Assembly (NCBI GenBank): GCA_021794425.1
Contig: JAJYQV010000027.1
Coordinates: 1 to 41,561 of the forward strand
Direction of reading: 5' to 3'
Length of the DNA: 41,561 nt
Origin: a bacterium
GTDB lineage: Bacteria; Patescibacteriota; Minisyncoccia; Phycocordibacterales; Phycocordibacteraceae
Of this stretch, positions 6,892-14,303 are shown piece after piece. Position 1 is the stretch's first letter. The number at the start of each line of letters is the position of its first letter. The notes beneath the pieces are model-generated. The model worked only from the letters and a program-made list of their open reading frames with translations, was not told the DNA's origin and searched no databases. A program made the position numbers and the translations under genes.

Positions 6892-9099
6892 ATGCTCAAG
6901 CGGCTTGAAATAGTCGGATTTAAATCATTCGCGAAGAAGACCGTGCTCGACTTCGCGAACGCGACCACCGCCATCGTCGGCCCCAACGGGTCAGGAAAGA
7001 GTAATGTTGCCGAGGCGTTCCGCTTCGCGCTCGGCGAGCAGTCGATGAAGAGCATGCGCGGCAAGCGCACCGAAGACCTTATCTGGGGCGGGTCGCACGT
7101 GGCACCGCGCGCCAATCGTGCCGCCGTTACGATCGTCTTCGATAATAGCCGCCGACAATTCAAGATTGACTTTGATGAGGTGGCGATCGAGCGGGCCGTC
7201 TTCCGTGATGGCACGAGCGAGTATTCCATCAACGGCTCGCGCGTGCGCCTGCGCGACGTTGTCGAGCTTTTGGCGGGCGCGAATATCGGCGAGACGGGGC
7301 ACCACATCATTTCCCAAGGCGAGGCCGATCGCATCTTGCTCTCCTCGTCGCGCGACCGCCGGCTCATGCTCGAAGATGCGCTCGGGCTGAAAGTGTATGA
7401 GTTCAAGAAGCAGGAGGCGCTCAAGAAACTCGAGAAGACCGACGAGAACATCGCCCAAGTGAATTCGCTCCGGCGCGAGCTCGCGCCGCACCTGCGCTTC
7501 CTTGAGAGCCAGGTAAAGAAGCTCGAGCGCGCCGACAGCCTGCGCGCCGAACTCATCGAGCTCGCGCAGACTTATTTCGCGATAGAAGACGCCTACCTCG
7601 CACAAGAGAAAGAGCGCGTCGCGCGAGAGAAGCAGGCTGCCGCCGAGCGGCTTGCGGCGGCTTCCGCCGAGCTCGCGTTCATAGAAGAGCGCGCGACCAC
7701 TGACGCCGAGGGGACAAAGCGGCTCGAGCAAGTGCGCAGGGATGAGCGCGAGGCCGAGCGTCTCGGCGGCGAGCGGGGGAGCCTTGCGCGCGAGCTCGGG
7801 CGCGTCGAGGGAGCGCTTGCCGCAGTCAAAGAACGCAATGCGCGTGTCGCGCGCGAGCCCTATGCGAAAGTGCCGCGCGAGGACTTGCTCGCGCTTGCGC
7901 AGGAAGTGGAAAGGCAGACAGGCGAAGCGGCGACGCCCGAGGGGCTACGCGCCGCACTCGACTCGGTGGGGAGGCTGGTCAAGCTTTTCGTCAGCCGTTT
8001 CGCCGCACCCGCCGATGATCTCCTGGCGGAGGAAGAGCAAGCCGCCGAAGCGCTTGAGAACGAGCGGGCTGCGCTCCTCGCAAAGGACGCCGAGCTTGCC
8101 GGAGCGCTTGAGGCGGCACACCTCGCGCTCGCGCGCGCGCGCGAAGCGCTCACGGCACACGACGAGACCGGGCGCGAACTGCGTCACCGCATCCTCGACC
8201 TCGCGCAGGCGAAAGCGCACGAGGAAAGCGCACTCGCCGCAAGCGAAGCCCGCGCGCGGGAGATCGGCCTCTTTGCCGAAGCGCTCGATCGCAATAAAGC
8301 CGAGGCGGGGATGCTCGCCGGCATGGCCGCTGTTTCCTATGAGCCGCTTGCGAGCCTGCCCCAAGAAGACCGCCGCGCGCAGGAGGAACGCAAGCGCACG
8401 CTCGAGCGCCTGCAGATCCGCCTCGAAGAAGCGGGCGGCACCGGCGAAGACATTCGTCACGAATATAAAGAGACGAAAGAGCGTGAAGCCTTCCTCGCTA
8501 CCGAGCTCGAAGACCTCGCGCGGTCGGCCGAGAGCCTCAAAGCGCTCGTGGGCGACCTCGACGAAGAGCTTGCAAAGCATTTTTCTGACGGGCTTGCGAA
8601 GGTTAACGCATCGTTCGGCGAATACTTCGCACTCATGTTCGGTGGCGGCGGTGCGCGCCTTGCGCTTGAAGAGCTCGACACCGAAGACGCCGAAAACGAA
8701 GAGGACGAGCTGGCTGACGAGAGGGGAAAGAGCCCCGCGGCCAAGGCGGGCATCGAGATCGCGGTCAACCTGCCCAAGAAGAAAGTGCGCTCGCTCATGC
8801 AGCTCTCGGGCGGCGAGCGCGCGCTCACCTCAATCGCGCTCATCTTCGCGATGAGCCAGGTTAACCCGCCACCATTTTTGATACTCGACGAGACCGACGC
8901 CGCGCTCGACGAGGCGAACTCTCGCCGCTATGGCGACATGATCGAGAACCTCGCCAAGAAGTCCCAGCTCATCGTCATCACCCACAACCGCGAGACCATG
9001 AGCCGCGCCGGCATCCTCTACGGCGTCACCATGGGCAACGACGGCGTCTCCAAGCTCCTTTCGGTCAAGTTCGACGAAGCCGTCGCCGTGGCGAAATAA
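6892..9099 (+). CDS. smc: Chromosome segregation protein SMC, short form
   Basis: This is an ABC-type ATPase of chromosome condensation. The N-terminal head has Walker A GPNGSGKS (residues 30-37). The C-terminal head has the signature LSGGERALTS (about 638), Walker B FLILDETDAAL (about 661) and the H-loop region VITHNRETM (about 701). At 735 aa it is far shorter than typical bacterial SMC (about 1150-1200 aa). The middle (about 170-600) is nearly all Glu/Ala/Arg/Leu coiled coil. I cannot find the Gly-rich hinge domain, only a short non-coil stretch around residues 345-375. Arms are therefore shortened and the hinge reduced or absent. A Rad50-like zinc hook is excluded because no CxxC is present. 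The last 64 nt are duplicated at 10341-10404. Confidence 0.9.
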   Translation: MLKRLEIVGFKSFAKKTVLDFANATTAIVGPNGSGKSNVAEAFRFALGEQSMKSMRGKRTEDLIWGGSHVAPRANRAAVTIVFDNSRRQFKIDFDEVAIERAVFRDGTSEYSINGSRVRLRDVVELLAGANIGETGHHIISQGEADRILLSSSRDRRLMLEDALGLKVYEFKKQEALKKLEKTDENIAQVNSLRRELAPHLRFLESQVKKLERADSLRAELIELAQTYFAIEDAYLAQEKERVAREKQAAAERLAAASAELAFIEERATTDAEGTKRLEQVRRDEREAERLGGERGSLARELGRVEGALAAVKERNARVAREPYAKVPREDLLALAQEVERQTGEAATPEGLRAALDSVGRLVKLFVSRFAAPADDLLAEEEQAAEALENERAALLAKDAELAGALEAAHLALARAREALTAHDETGRELRHRILDLAQAKAHEESALAASEARAREIGLFAEALDRNKAEAGMLAGMAAVSYEPLASLPQEDRRAQEERKRTLERLQIRLEEAGGTGEDIRHEYKETKEREAFLATELEDLARSAESLKALVGDLDEELAKHFSDGLAKVNASFGEYFALMFGGGGARLALEELDTEDAENEEDELADERGKSPAAKAGIEIAVNLPKKKVRSLMQLSGGERALTSIALIFAMSQVNPPPFLILDETDAALDEANSRRYGDMIENLAKKSQLIVITHNRETMSRAGILYGVTMGNDGVSKLLSVKFDEAVAVAK

Positions 9100-9148
9100 A
9101 AAAGTCAGTGCTATAGTGCCGGCACCTCAACCAACCAAGGAGGCTGTG

Positions 9149-9394
9149 ATGTGGCTCTTTCGTCCAAAACCGAAATTCGATGTGGGTCAGCTTGTCCACT
9201 TGATTTCAGTCCTCTCGATGGTATCCCCTCGGTATATGTCGATAAGGCGCCGCCGTTGGATTGTCCCGAATGGCGGCACGACAAGACGCTGGGTGTACGA
9301 TGGCACTATTTATGAAGTGCAGGAAGGAGAAATGGTTTGGGCAACCTACGGTTCGTGTTGGTTCGAGGAACATCTCGCGCCGATTCCCGAGTGA
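9149..9394 (+). CDS. Hypothetical protein, 81 aa
   Basis: I do not recognise this protein. It has a good AAGGAGG ribosome site 8 nt upstream of the ATG at 9149, so the longer ORF-track start at 9116 is unlikely. The sequence is basic in the first half (PKPKFDVGQLVHL, RRRRW), with Trp/Tyr-rich beta-like strands after (RRWVYDGTIYEV, WATYGSCWFEEHLAPI), compatible with a small SH3-like or similar beta-barrel fold. A hairpin terminator follows. It lies in the intergenic part of a duplicated smc-rnr junction and may have arrived with that rearrangement. Confidence 0.75.
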   Translation: MWLFRPKPKFDVGQLVHLISVLSMVSPRYMSIRRRRWIVPNGGTTRRWVYDGTIYEVQEGEMVWATYGSCWFEEHLAPIPE

Positions 9395-9404
9395 TTCAGG
9401 CTAA

Positions 9405-9440
9405 CGCGGCAAGGTCGAAGACCTTGCCGCGAAATCTTTT
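9405..9440 (+). terminator. Hairpin terminator after the 81-aa ORF
   Basis: CGCGGCAAGGTC pairs with GACCTTGCCGCG over a GAA loop (9405-9431), followed by AAATCTTTT. Confidence 0.75.
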
Positions 9441-9450
9441 ATCACCGCGC

Positions 9451-9492
9451 GGTATCAAAAATACAATGCGGCCGCACTGTATTTTTGATACC
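9451..9492. repeat. 42-bp near-perfect palindrome
   Basis: The arms GGTATCAAAAATACA and TGTATTTTTGATACC (15 bp) enclose a second palindrome TGCGGCCGCA. Only one A-C pair is mismatched across the whole 42 bp. No gene covers it. It could extrude a cruciform or form a very stable RNA hairpin. Confidence 0.85.
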
Positions 9493-9502
9493 GTATTAAT
9501 TT

Positions 9503-9581
9503 TTATGCCGGCACGAAGTCGAGCTCTTTTCGGCGACGCGGGCGGCGGTGAGCTTCACTCTGATCGGGTCGCCGAGACGGC
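9503..9581 (-). pseudogene. Fragment of a diverged rnr 3' end
   Basis: On the minus strand this reads GDPIRVKLTAARVAEK, then after a one-base deletion ELDFVPA and a stop. The intact rnr gene 980 bp away ends GDPIRVKLAAARIMEK-ELDFVPVA. It is therefore a remnant of a second, diverged rnr 3' end, cut off at the left palindrome of the transposase element. Confidence 0.85.
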
Positions 9582-9582
9582 A

Positions 9583-9607
9583 GTGTGCAACACCAGGTGT
9601 TGCACAC
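9583..9607. repeat. REP-like palindrome, left of RAYT 1
   Basis: Arms GTGTGCAACACC and GGTGTTGCACAC (12 bp) flank a single central A. The 11-bp core recurs at 10313-10335 with a central T. Confidence 0.9.
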
Positions 9608-9634
9608 GAGGCGCGACCGCGAGAAGATGGAGAT

Positions 9635-10303
9635 ATGCCAATACGGACTACAGTGTTCGCGCCCGGAGAACATTATCACCTCTGCATACGGGGGAATAAC
9701 AAACAGCCTATCTTTAGGAACAATGCCGACAGGATGCGCATGCTCTTTCTCGTCACGCATCTCCAGTCACCTGAATCGATACGGAACATGAGCAGGGAAA
9801 TTGCGAAGCTCAGCGTTAACGAGGTATGGGATACGACCACGGACCTGATCTCGCAAATCATAAAGACGCGGTATGTCACGCTCGAAGCGCTCGCGTTCAT
9901 GGACAATCACTTGCATCTGCTGGTTCGTGAGGATGAGGAGTCGGGCATCGTCCGGTATATGCAGAGAGTCTTGAATGCGTATGCGAAATATTCGAATACG
10001 AAATATGAGACGGTCGGGCATCTTTTCCAAGGGCCATATCGTGCCGTGCATGTCGAAGATAACGATCAGCTGCTCTATCTTTCTACGTACATCCATCGCA
10101 ATCCTCGAGAACTCCCTGGAGTGGCGGGCAGAGAACATGCGTATGCATGGTCAAGCTATCGCGATTATCTCGGCCCGAATCGTTTCGGAGCGTTGCTCGA
10201 CCCGGCCATCATTCTTGACCAGTTCAAGACAACGGATGAGTATCGGACTTTTGTTGATTCGAGCATAGCAAAAGACGAGGCGTACCTATTCGACCCGTTT
10301 TGA
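9635..10303 (+). CDS. REP-associated tyrosine transposase (Y1_Tnp, RAYT)
   Basis: This is a single-strand DNA transposase of the HUH superfamily, 222 aa. The pattern is typical: an N-terminal strand HYHLCIRG, the HUH metal motif MDNHLHLLV and the helix YMQRVLNAYAKYSNTKY bearing the candidate catalytic tyrosine. Next comes the conserved GHLFQGPYRAV and then YLSTYIHRNP. The ORF track starts at 9548, but that adds residues read through the palindrome. The ATG at 9635 follows a GAAGATGGAG site and fits the family N-terminus. Flanking inverted palindromes are likely its recognition sites. The gene is intact and both the HUH and Tyr residues are present, so it may be active. Confidence 0.92.
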   Translation: MPIRTTVFAPGEHYHLCIRGNNKQPIFRNNADRMRMLFLVTHLQSPESIRNMSREIAKLSVNEVWDTTTDLISQIIKTRYVTLEALAFMDNHLHLLVREDEESGIVRYMQRVLNAYAKYSNTKYETVGHLFQGPYRAVHVEDNDQLLYLSTYIHRNPRELPGVAGREHAYAWSSYRDYLGPNRFGALLDPAIILDQFKTTDEYRTFVDSSIAKDEAYLFDPF

Positions 10304-10312
10304 TTGAGGAAA

Positions 10313-10335
10313 TGTGCAACACCTGGTGTTGCACA
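10313..10335. repeat. REP-like palindrome, right of RAYT 1
   Basis: Arms TGTGCAACACC and GGTGTTGCACA (11 bp) surround a central T. It is the inverted partner of 9583-9607. Confidence 0.9.
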
Positions 10336-10340
10336 AACGA

Positions 10341-10404
10341 CAACGACGGCGTCAGCAAGCTCCTCTCCGTCAAATTCGACGAAGCCGTCGCCGTGGCGAA
10401 ATAA
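10341..10404 (+). pseudogene. Duplicate of the last 64 nt of smc
   Basis: It aligns without gaps to 9036-9099, the final 20 smc codons plus stop. Five bases differ and every change is synonymous, including TCC to AGC (both Ser, two changes). This fragment has no start and is not expressed as a gene now. Purely silent differences imply it was an smc 3' end under selection until recently, or was copied from a related strain. Confidence 0.9.
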
Positions 10405-10485
10405 TGATCGTTTTAAATTAAATGTTTAACATTTAAAAATAACATTTAAAAATATGTCTAATGCGTGGCGTCGGGGCGGTATTTT
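10405..10485. other. AT-rich spacer before the rnr 3' end
   Basis: This short AT-rich tract carries a small palindrome AAATGTT-T-AACATTT followed by a repeat of its right half. It is probably the original smc-rnr intergenic region. I see no gene. Confidence 0.5.
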
Positions 10486-12480
10486 TTATGCAACTGGGAC
10501 GAAGTCGAGCTCCTTCTCCATGATGCGGGCGGCGGCGAGCTTCACACGGATCGGGTCGCCGAGGCGATAGGACTTGCGCGTGCGCTTGCCGAGGAGCTGA
10601 TAATGCTTCTCATCGTATTCGAAATAGTCGTCCCCGACATCTTTGATGCGGATCATGCCGTCGGCATGAGTGGTCTGCTCCTCGACGTAGAGGCCGCGTT
10701 CGGTGACGCCCGAGATGACCGCGTCGAATTCCTCGCCGACCTTGTCGGCGAGGAATTCTACCTGCTTCATCTTGATCGAATCGCGCTCGGCAGAGGCGGC
10801 CGCGACCTCGCGCTCAGAGGCGTGGACCGCGAGCCGGTCGAACTCCTGCATCTCCTCCTCGCGGATAGGGTCGCCACCGGCGTGCGCTTTTACGAGCCGG
10901 TGGATGATGAGGTCGGGGTAGCGGCGGATGGGGGACGTGAAGTGTGTGTAGAAATCGAAGGCGAGGCCGAAGTGGCCGATGTTGCGGGTCGTGTAGACAG
11001 CTTTGCTCATGGAGCGCAGCGCGGCAGTCTTTACGAGGTACTCTTCGGGCTTGCCCTTTACTGCCTCGAGAAGCCGGTTGAGCTCGGTGCCGGTAACCTG
11101 GCCCGCGCCGGAGGTCTGCAGGTGGTAGCCCATGACGCGCAGGAGGTTTGCGAGGTTCTCGATGCGGTCGGTGTCGGGCGCATCGTGCACGCGGTAGAGC
11201 GAATGGAAGTGCGGGCCGCCATTCTGGGTGAGCTTCGCCAAGTGCTTGGCCACCGCCTCGTTGGCCAGGAGCATGAAGTCCTCGATGAGGAGGTTCGTAT
11301 CCTTGCGTTCCTTTAGGCGGATCGCGATGGGCTTGCCGGCGGCGTCGAGCTCGACCTTGACCTCGGCGGTGTCGAATTCGATAGCGCCACGCGCCTGGCG
11401 GCGGGCACGGATCTTCTTTGAAAGGTTGAGGAGCAGAGAGAGCTCGGTGTGGAACACTCCTTCGCCGCGGTCGAGCACCGCCTGCGCTTCCTCATAGGCG
11501 AAGCGCTTGTCGGAATGAATGACGGTTTCGCCGAACCACTCATCGATGATGTTTGCGTCGCCGTCAAGGGTGAAGACGGCCGAGACCGCGAGGCGGTCCT
11601 GGTCGGGGTTGAGCGAGCAGAGATCGGTCGAGAGGATCTCGGGGAGCATGGGGATGGTGCGATCGACGAGGTACACGGAAGTCGCGCGCTCGCGCGCCTC
11701 GGTATCGAACGCGTCTCCCGGCCTCACGAAGAACGACACGTCGGCGATGTGGACGCCGACCTCAAACGTGCCGTCGCCTTTCGCGCGCACCGAGAGCGCG
11801 TCGTCGAAATCCTTCGCGTCGAAGGGGTCGATGGTGCAGGTGGGCGCGTCGCGCATGTCGCGTCGCTTCGGGTTTTTTGCTTCTTCAGCGAGGAGCGCAC
11901 GGCCCTCGGCCTCGAGCCGCTTCGCCTCGGCGACGACGCCTGGCGGGAAGGTGGGCGAGAACCCCTGGTCGAGCGCGAGCGCACGCATCTCGGTCTCGTG
12001 ATCGCCGGCCTTGCCGATGACTTCTTCGATGGTCCCGAGCGGGTAGTCCTTGTCGGCGTCCCAGCTCACCATGCGCACCACGACCTTGTTGCCCAGCGCA
12101 GCGTCGCCGCGGTCTTTCACGACGATCGGCACGTGCATCTTTTTATAATCGGGAATGAGAAGCGCGCCATGGTCTTCCTCGACTTGCCCCGTTAGTGCCT
12201 GCCCGGAACGGGCCGTCTCTAATGGGGCGAGCGTGCCGACAAAGGTCTCTCTCGCGCGCGAGACTACCTCGACGACCTTGCCTGAGGCGCGCGGCGGCAT
12301 TCGCCCCGACGGGTCGCGGTAGGCGCCCAGGGGGGCGACCTTTACGATGTCACCCGAGAGCGCGTGGAGGGTCAACTCGGGCGGTATGAGCAGGTCCTCC
12401 TGGTCGTCACCCAGGGCGAAAAAACCGAACCCTTTTCGCGTCATCGTGATGGGGCCTTCGTGGAACTCGTCAGAGGTCAT
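10486..12480 (-). CDS. rnr: Ribonuclease R (RNase II/RNB family)
   Basis: This is a processive 3'-5' exoribonuclease, 664 aa. An N-terminal cold-shock/OB region starts RKGFGFFALGDDQEDLLIPP. The RNB domain carries the catalytic aspartate cluster in TIDPFDAKDFDDALSV (about residues 217-232) and later HFTSPIRRYPDLIIHRL. A C-terminal S1 domain begins around EFDAVISGVTERGLYVE, with a basic end. It is convergent with smc. The intact 3' end is duplicated as a fragment at 9503-9581. The ATG at 12480 has no clear ribosome site. Confidence 0.95.
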   Translation of the reverse strand: MTSDEFHEGPITMTRKGFGFFALGDDQEDLLIPPELTLHALSGDIVKVAPLGAYRDPSGRMPPRASGKVVEVVSRARETFVGTLAPLETARSGQALTGQVEEDHGALLIPDYKKMHVPIVVKDRGDAALGNKVVVRMVSWDADKDYPLGTIEEVIGKAGDHETEMRALALDQGFSPTFPPGVVAEAKRLEAEGRALLAEEAKNPKRRDMRDAPTCTIDPFDAKDFDDALSVRAKGDGTFEVGVHIADVSFFVRPGDAFDTEARERATSVYLVDRTIPMLPEILSTDLCSLNPDQDRLAVSAVFTLDGDANIIDEWFGETVIHSDKRFAYEEAQAVLDRGEGVFHTELSLLLNLSKKIRARRQARGAIEFDTAEVKVELDAAGKPIAIRLKERKDTNLLIEDFMLLANEAVAKHLAKLTQNGGPHFHSLYRVHDAPDTDRIENLANLLRVMGYHLQTSGAGQVTGTELNRLLEAVKGKPEEYLVKTAALRSMSKAVYTTRNIGHFGLAFDFYTHFTSPIRRYPDLIIHRLVKAHAGGDPIREEEMQEFDRLAVHASEREVAAASAERDSIKMKQVEFLADKVGEEFDAVISGVTERGLYVEEQTTHADGMIRIKDVGDDYFEYDEKHYQLLGKRTRKSYRLGDPIRVKLAAARIMEKELDFVPVA

Positions 12481-12509
12481 GTAGCTACTCTAGCAGATTC
12501 CGCGCGAGG

Positions 12510-12518
12510 TGCTATGAT
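12510..12518 (+). promoter_or_regulatory. Extended -10 promoter upstream of rpsP
   Basis: TGC-TATGAT has the TGn extension of an extended -10 site and a near-consensus hexamer (12513-12518). A start at about 12525 would give an RNA that meets a terminator at 12560-12593. Confidence 0.45.
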
Positions 12519-12523
12519 TTGAA

Positions 12524-12593
12524 TGCGTGGCGTGAGCAACCGCGCGGAGAGCAGTTTTTGGGGCGGCCGATTGTGGTCCGCCCCTTTTTTTAT
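12524..12593 (+). ncRNA. Candidate short leader RNA or attenuator
   Basis: About 70 nt lie between an extended -10 and a strong terminator, with no ORF. It could be an independent small RNA or a leader whose terminator regulates rpsP. It does not match SRP, 6S or other families I can recall. The call rests only on the promoter and terminator. Confidence 0.35.
12560..12593 (+). terminator. Strong rho-independent terminator before rpsP
   Basis: GGGGCGGCC pairs with GGTCCGCCCC (one bulge), followed by TTTTTTTATTT. It lies between the divergent starts of rnr and rpsP, so it ends a short leader transcript rather than a protein gene. Confidence 0.85.
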
Positions 12594-12635
12594 TTGTTTG
12601 CGATTTCGTGCGGGTTCTGGTAAGCTGACCTCCAC

Positions 12636-13112
12636 ATGTTGATGATTCGATTCCAGCGCATCGGACGGACCAATGATCCGGCGTTTCGCATTGCCGTACT
12701 TGAGAAGGAGCGGGCCGCCAAGGCGGGCAATGTCGTCGAGCTGCTCGGCACCTACAACCCCAAGACCAAGGCGCTCACCCTGAACGAGGCTCACGTCAAA
12801 GAGTGGATTGCCAAAGGCGCTCAGCCGACAGACTCGATTCGCAACCTCCTTATCAATAAGGGCGTCATCGAGGGTAAGAAAGTGAATGTGCTCCCCAAGA
12901 AGACCCCGCAGAAAAATGAGGCGGCGATAGCGGCTGAAGCCGCCGCAGCGGCAGCTGCAAAGGCAGCAGCCGAAGCTGCGGCGGCGCCGGCGCCGATCGA
13001 GGCTGCTCCCGAACTCCCGACCGAAGCTGAGGTCGCTGCAGAAGCGGAACCGGCAGCCGAAGAAGCTCCCGCCGCAGAGGCTCCGGCCGACGCCGAAACC
13101 CCCGCCGGATAA
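12636..13112 (+). CDS. rpsP: 30S ribosomal protein S16 with Ala/Glu-rich tail
   Basis: Residues 1-85 are S16: IRFQRIGRTNDPAFRIAVLE, then ELLGTYNP, KEWIAKGAQPTDSIRNLL. The remaining ~70 residues are a low-complexity Ala/Glu/Pro tail starting at about residue 90, giving 158 aa against about 80-90 for most S16. Either of two ATGs (12636 or 12642) fits the N-terminus. It heads an rpsP-khpA-trmD group, the usual neighbourhood, but rimM and rplS are not between or after them here. Confidence 0.95.
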   Translation: MLMIRFQRIGRTNDPAFRIAVLEKERAAKAGNVVELLGTYNPKTKALTLNEAHVKEWIAKGAQPTDSIRNLLINKGVIEGKKVNVLPKKTPQKNEAAIAAEAAAAAAAKAAAEAAAAPAPIEAAPELPTEAEVAAEAEPAAEEAPAAEAPADAETPAG

Positions 13113-13137
13113 CGCGCCCGCCCGCGCGGCGGTGCTA

Positions 13138-13146
13138 CTATATACT
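13138..13146 (+). promoter_or_regulatory. Possible -10 for khpA
   Basis: CTATATACT overlaps two possible -10 hexamers immediately upstream of the khpA ATG at 13150, in keeping with leaderless transcription. No -35 is evident. Confidence 0.35.
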
Positions 13147-13149
13147 CCT

Positions 13150-13464
13150 ATGGAACCAGACCAGGCATTTCTCGAATACGCCGTGAAGGCGCTCGTCGAT
13201 CACCCCGAGAGCGTCGAGACGACGCGCGCGATTGACCAGATGGGCGTACTCCTCACGCTTTCTGTGCACCCGGACGACATGGGCAAGATTATCGGCAAGA
13301 GCGGCAAGACCGCCGAGGCGCTCCGCATCCTCTTGCGGGTGGTCGGCATGAAAGGGAACGCGCGCGTGAACCTCAAGATCAACGAGCCGGTGGGCGGGGC
13401 GCACGCTCTGACCGGGCAAGCCCCCGAGATGAAGACGGTCGACGAGGTCGTCGATACGCTCTGA
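13150..13464 (+). CDS. khpA: KH-domain RNA-binding protein KhpA
   Basis: This small RNA-binding protein (104 aa) is usually encoded between rpsP and rimM/trmD. The N-terminus FLEYAVKALVDHPESVE and the KH core VHPDDMGKIIGKSGKTAEALR carry the GxxG loop (GKSG). The track start at 13132 is replaced by the ATG at 13150, which matches the family start. A ~30-residue tail follows the KH core. The repeat element at 13498-13616 follows, separating it from trmD. Confidence 0.9.
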   Translation: MEPDQAFLEYAVKALVDHPESVETTRAIDQMGVLLTLSVHPDDMGKIIGKSGKTAEALRILLRVVGMKGNARVNLKINEPVGGAHALTGQAPEMKTVDEVVDTL

Positions 13465-13497
13465 TTGCAGCGCTCGCTCGCGGCCGGCGATTTCGGA

Positions 13498-13616
13498 GTA
13501 CGGAATATTCGCCTGCTGGCGAATTTCCTCCTGTACCACAAGGGCACTTCTTGTTTCCTAACTCACTCCGCTCGTAAGGAAACAATGTCGCTCGGTCCGT
13601 CGACCTGCGCAGAGCC
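13498..13616. repeat. Palindromic repeat element (copy 2) between khpA and trmD
   Basis: This 119-bp segment is the second copy of the element inside dnaE, in the same plus-strand orientation. It has the ATTCGCC/GGCGAAT hairpin and the 9-bp stem TTGTTTCCT/AGGAAACAA (13551-13559 with 13577-13585). Relative to copy 1, one G-C pair of this stem became C-G, and an inner G-C became A-T, both with compensating changes. It ends 27 nt before the trmD ATG and could also act as its leader. Confidence 0.88.
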
Positions 13617-13643
13617 TCAAGAATCGCCCGCGCATCACTCCCT

Positions 13644-14303
13644 ATGAAATTCCACCTCATCACCCTGTTTGAAGAAGCATGCGACGCCTATCTCTCGGCG
13701 TCGATCGTGGGCCGCGCGCGGAGGGAGAAAAAGATTTCCATAACGTACCAGACGCCGCGCGATTTCGTAGATAACCGATGGGGCAAGGTGGACGAGCGCC
13801 CTTACGGCGGCGGCCCGGGCATGGTGATGACCGCGCTGCCGGTGGTGCGTGCGGTCGAGAAGTCGCTCAAGAGCCGCAGCGCGAAGCCGCGCAAGCCAGT
13901 CATCATATGGTTTTCGCCTGCGGGCAAGCAGTTTGATAACGCGGCGGCCGACGCGCTCGCAAAAAAGTATGACGACGTGGTGCTCGTGTGCGGCCGCTAC
14001 GAGGGCATCGACGAGCGCGCCAAGAAGATGCTCAAGACCATCGCGCCGGTCAAAGAATTCGCGGTGGGCACTGCGGTCTATACCGGCGGGGAAGTGCCGG
14101 CCATGGCGATCGTCGACGCAGTGACGCGCCGCCTGCCGGGCGTGCTCGGCAAAGACGCCTCGGTTGAGGAGCGCCGCGTCGCCTCAAGCGCGGTCTACAC
14201 CCGCCCCGAGACTATCGAATACAAAACGAAAAAATACCGCGTCCCCAAAGTCCTCCAGACCGGCCACCACGCGAACATTGACAAGTGGCGAGAAAATAAA
14301 TAA
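13644..14303 (+). CDS. trmD: tRNA (guanine-N1)-methyltransferase
   Basis: This enzyme methylates G37 of tRNAs, using SAM bound in a trefoil knot. Recognisable parts are FHLITLFEE at the start, DERPYGGGPGMVM, GRYEGIDERAKK in the knot, and YTGGEVPAMAIVDAVTRRLPGVLG. The C-terminal domain ends with VLQTGHHANIDKWR. It has 219 aa, slightly short but complete. The nearest upstream sequence is the palindromic repeat element. A hairpin terminator follows the stop. Confidence 0.96.
   Translation: MKFHLITLFEEACDAYLSASIVGRARREKKISITYQTPRDFVDNRWGKVDERPYGGGPGMVMTALPVVRAVEKSLKSRSAKPRKPVIIWFSPAGKQFDNAAADALAKKYDDVVLVCGRYEGIDERAKKMLKTIAPVKEFAVGTAVYTGGEVPAMAIVDAVTRRLPGVLGKDASVEERRVASSAVYTRPETIEYKTKKYRVPKVLQTGHHANIDKWRENK

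Larger units (their letters stand above)
9583..10335 (+). mobile_element. REP-type (IS200-like) transposase element with flanking palindromes
   Basis: The unit consists of a left palindrome (9583-9607), a Y1 transposase gene and a right palindrome (10313-10335). The two palindromes are reverse complements of each other (centre A on the left, T on the right), an inverted REP arrangement known for RAYT (REP-associated tyrosine transposase) loci. The left outer flank is an rnr fragment and the right outer flank an smc fragment. Confidence 0.85.

Noticed and set aside
9548-9634. N-terminal extension of RAYT 1 in the ORF track
   Set aside because: It reads through the rnr fragment and the palindrome; the ATG at 9635 has a ribosome site and fits the family.
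13138-13539. Minus-strand ORF starting MVQEEIRQQANIPY, matching a peptide in DnaE
   Set aside because: The shared peptide is due to the repeat element (copy 2) read in the same orientation as in dnaE, not to a conserved protein.
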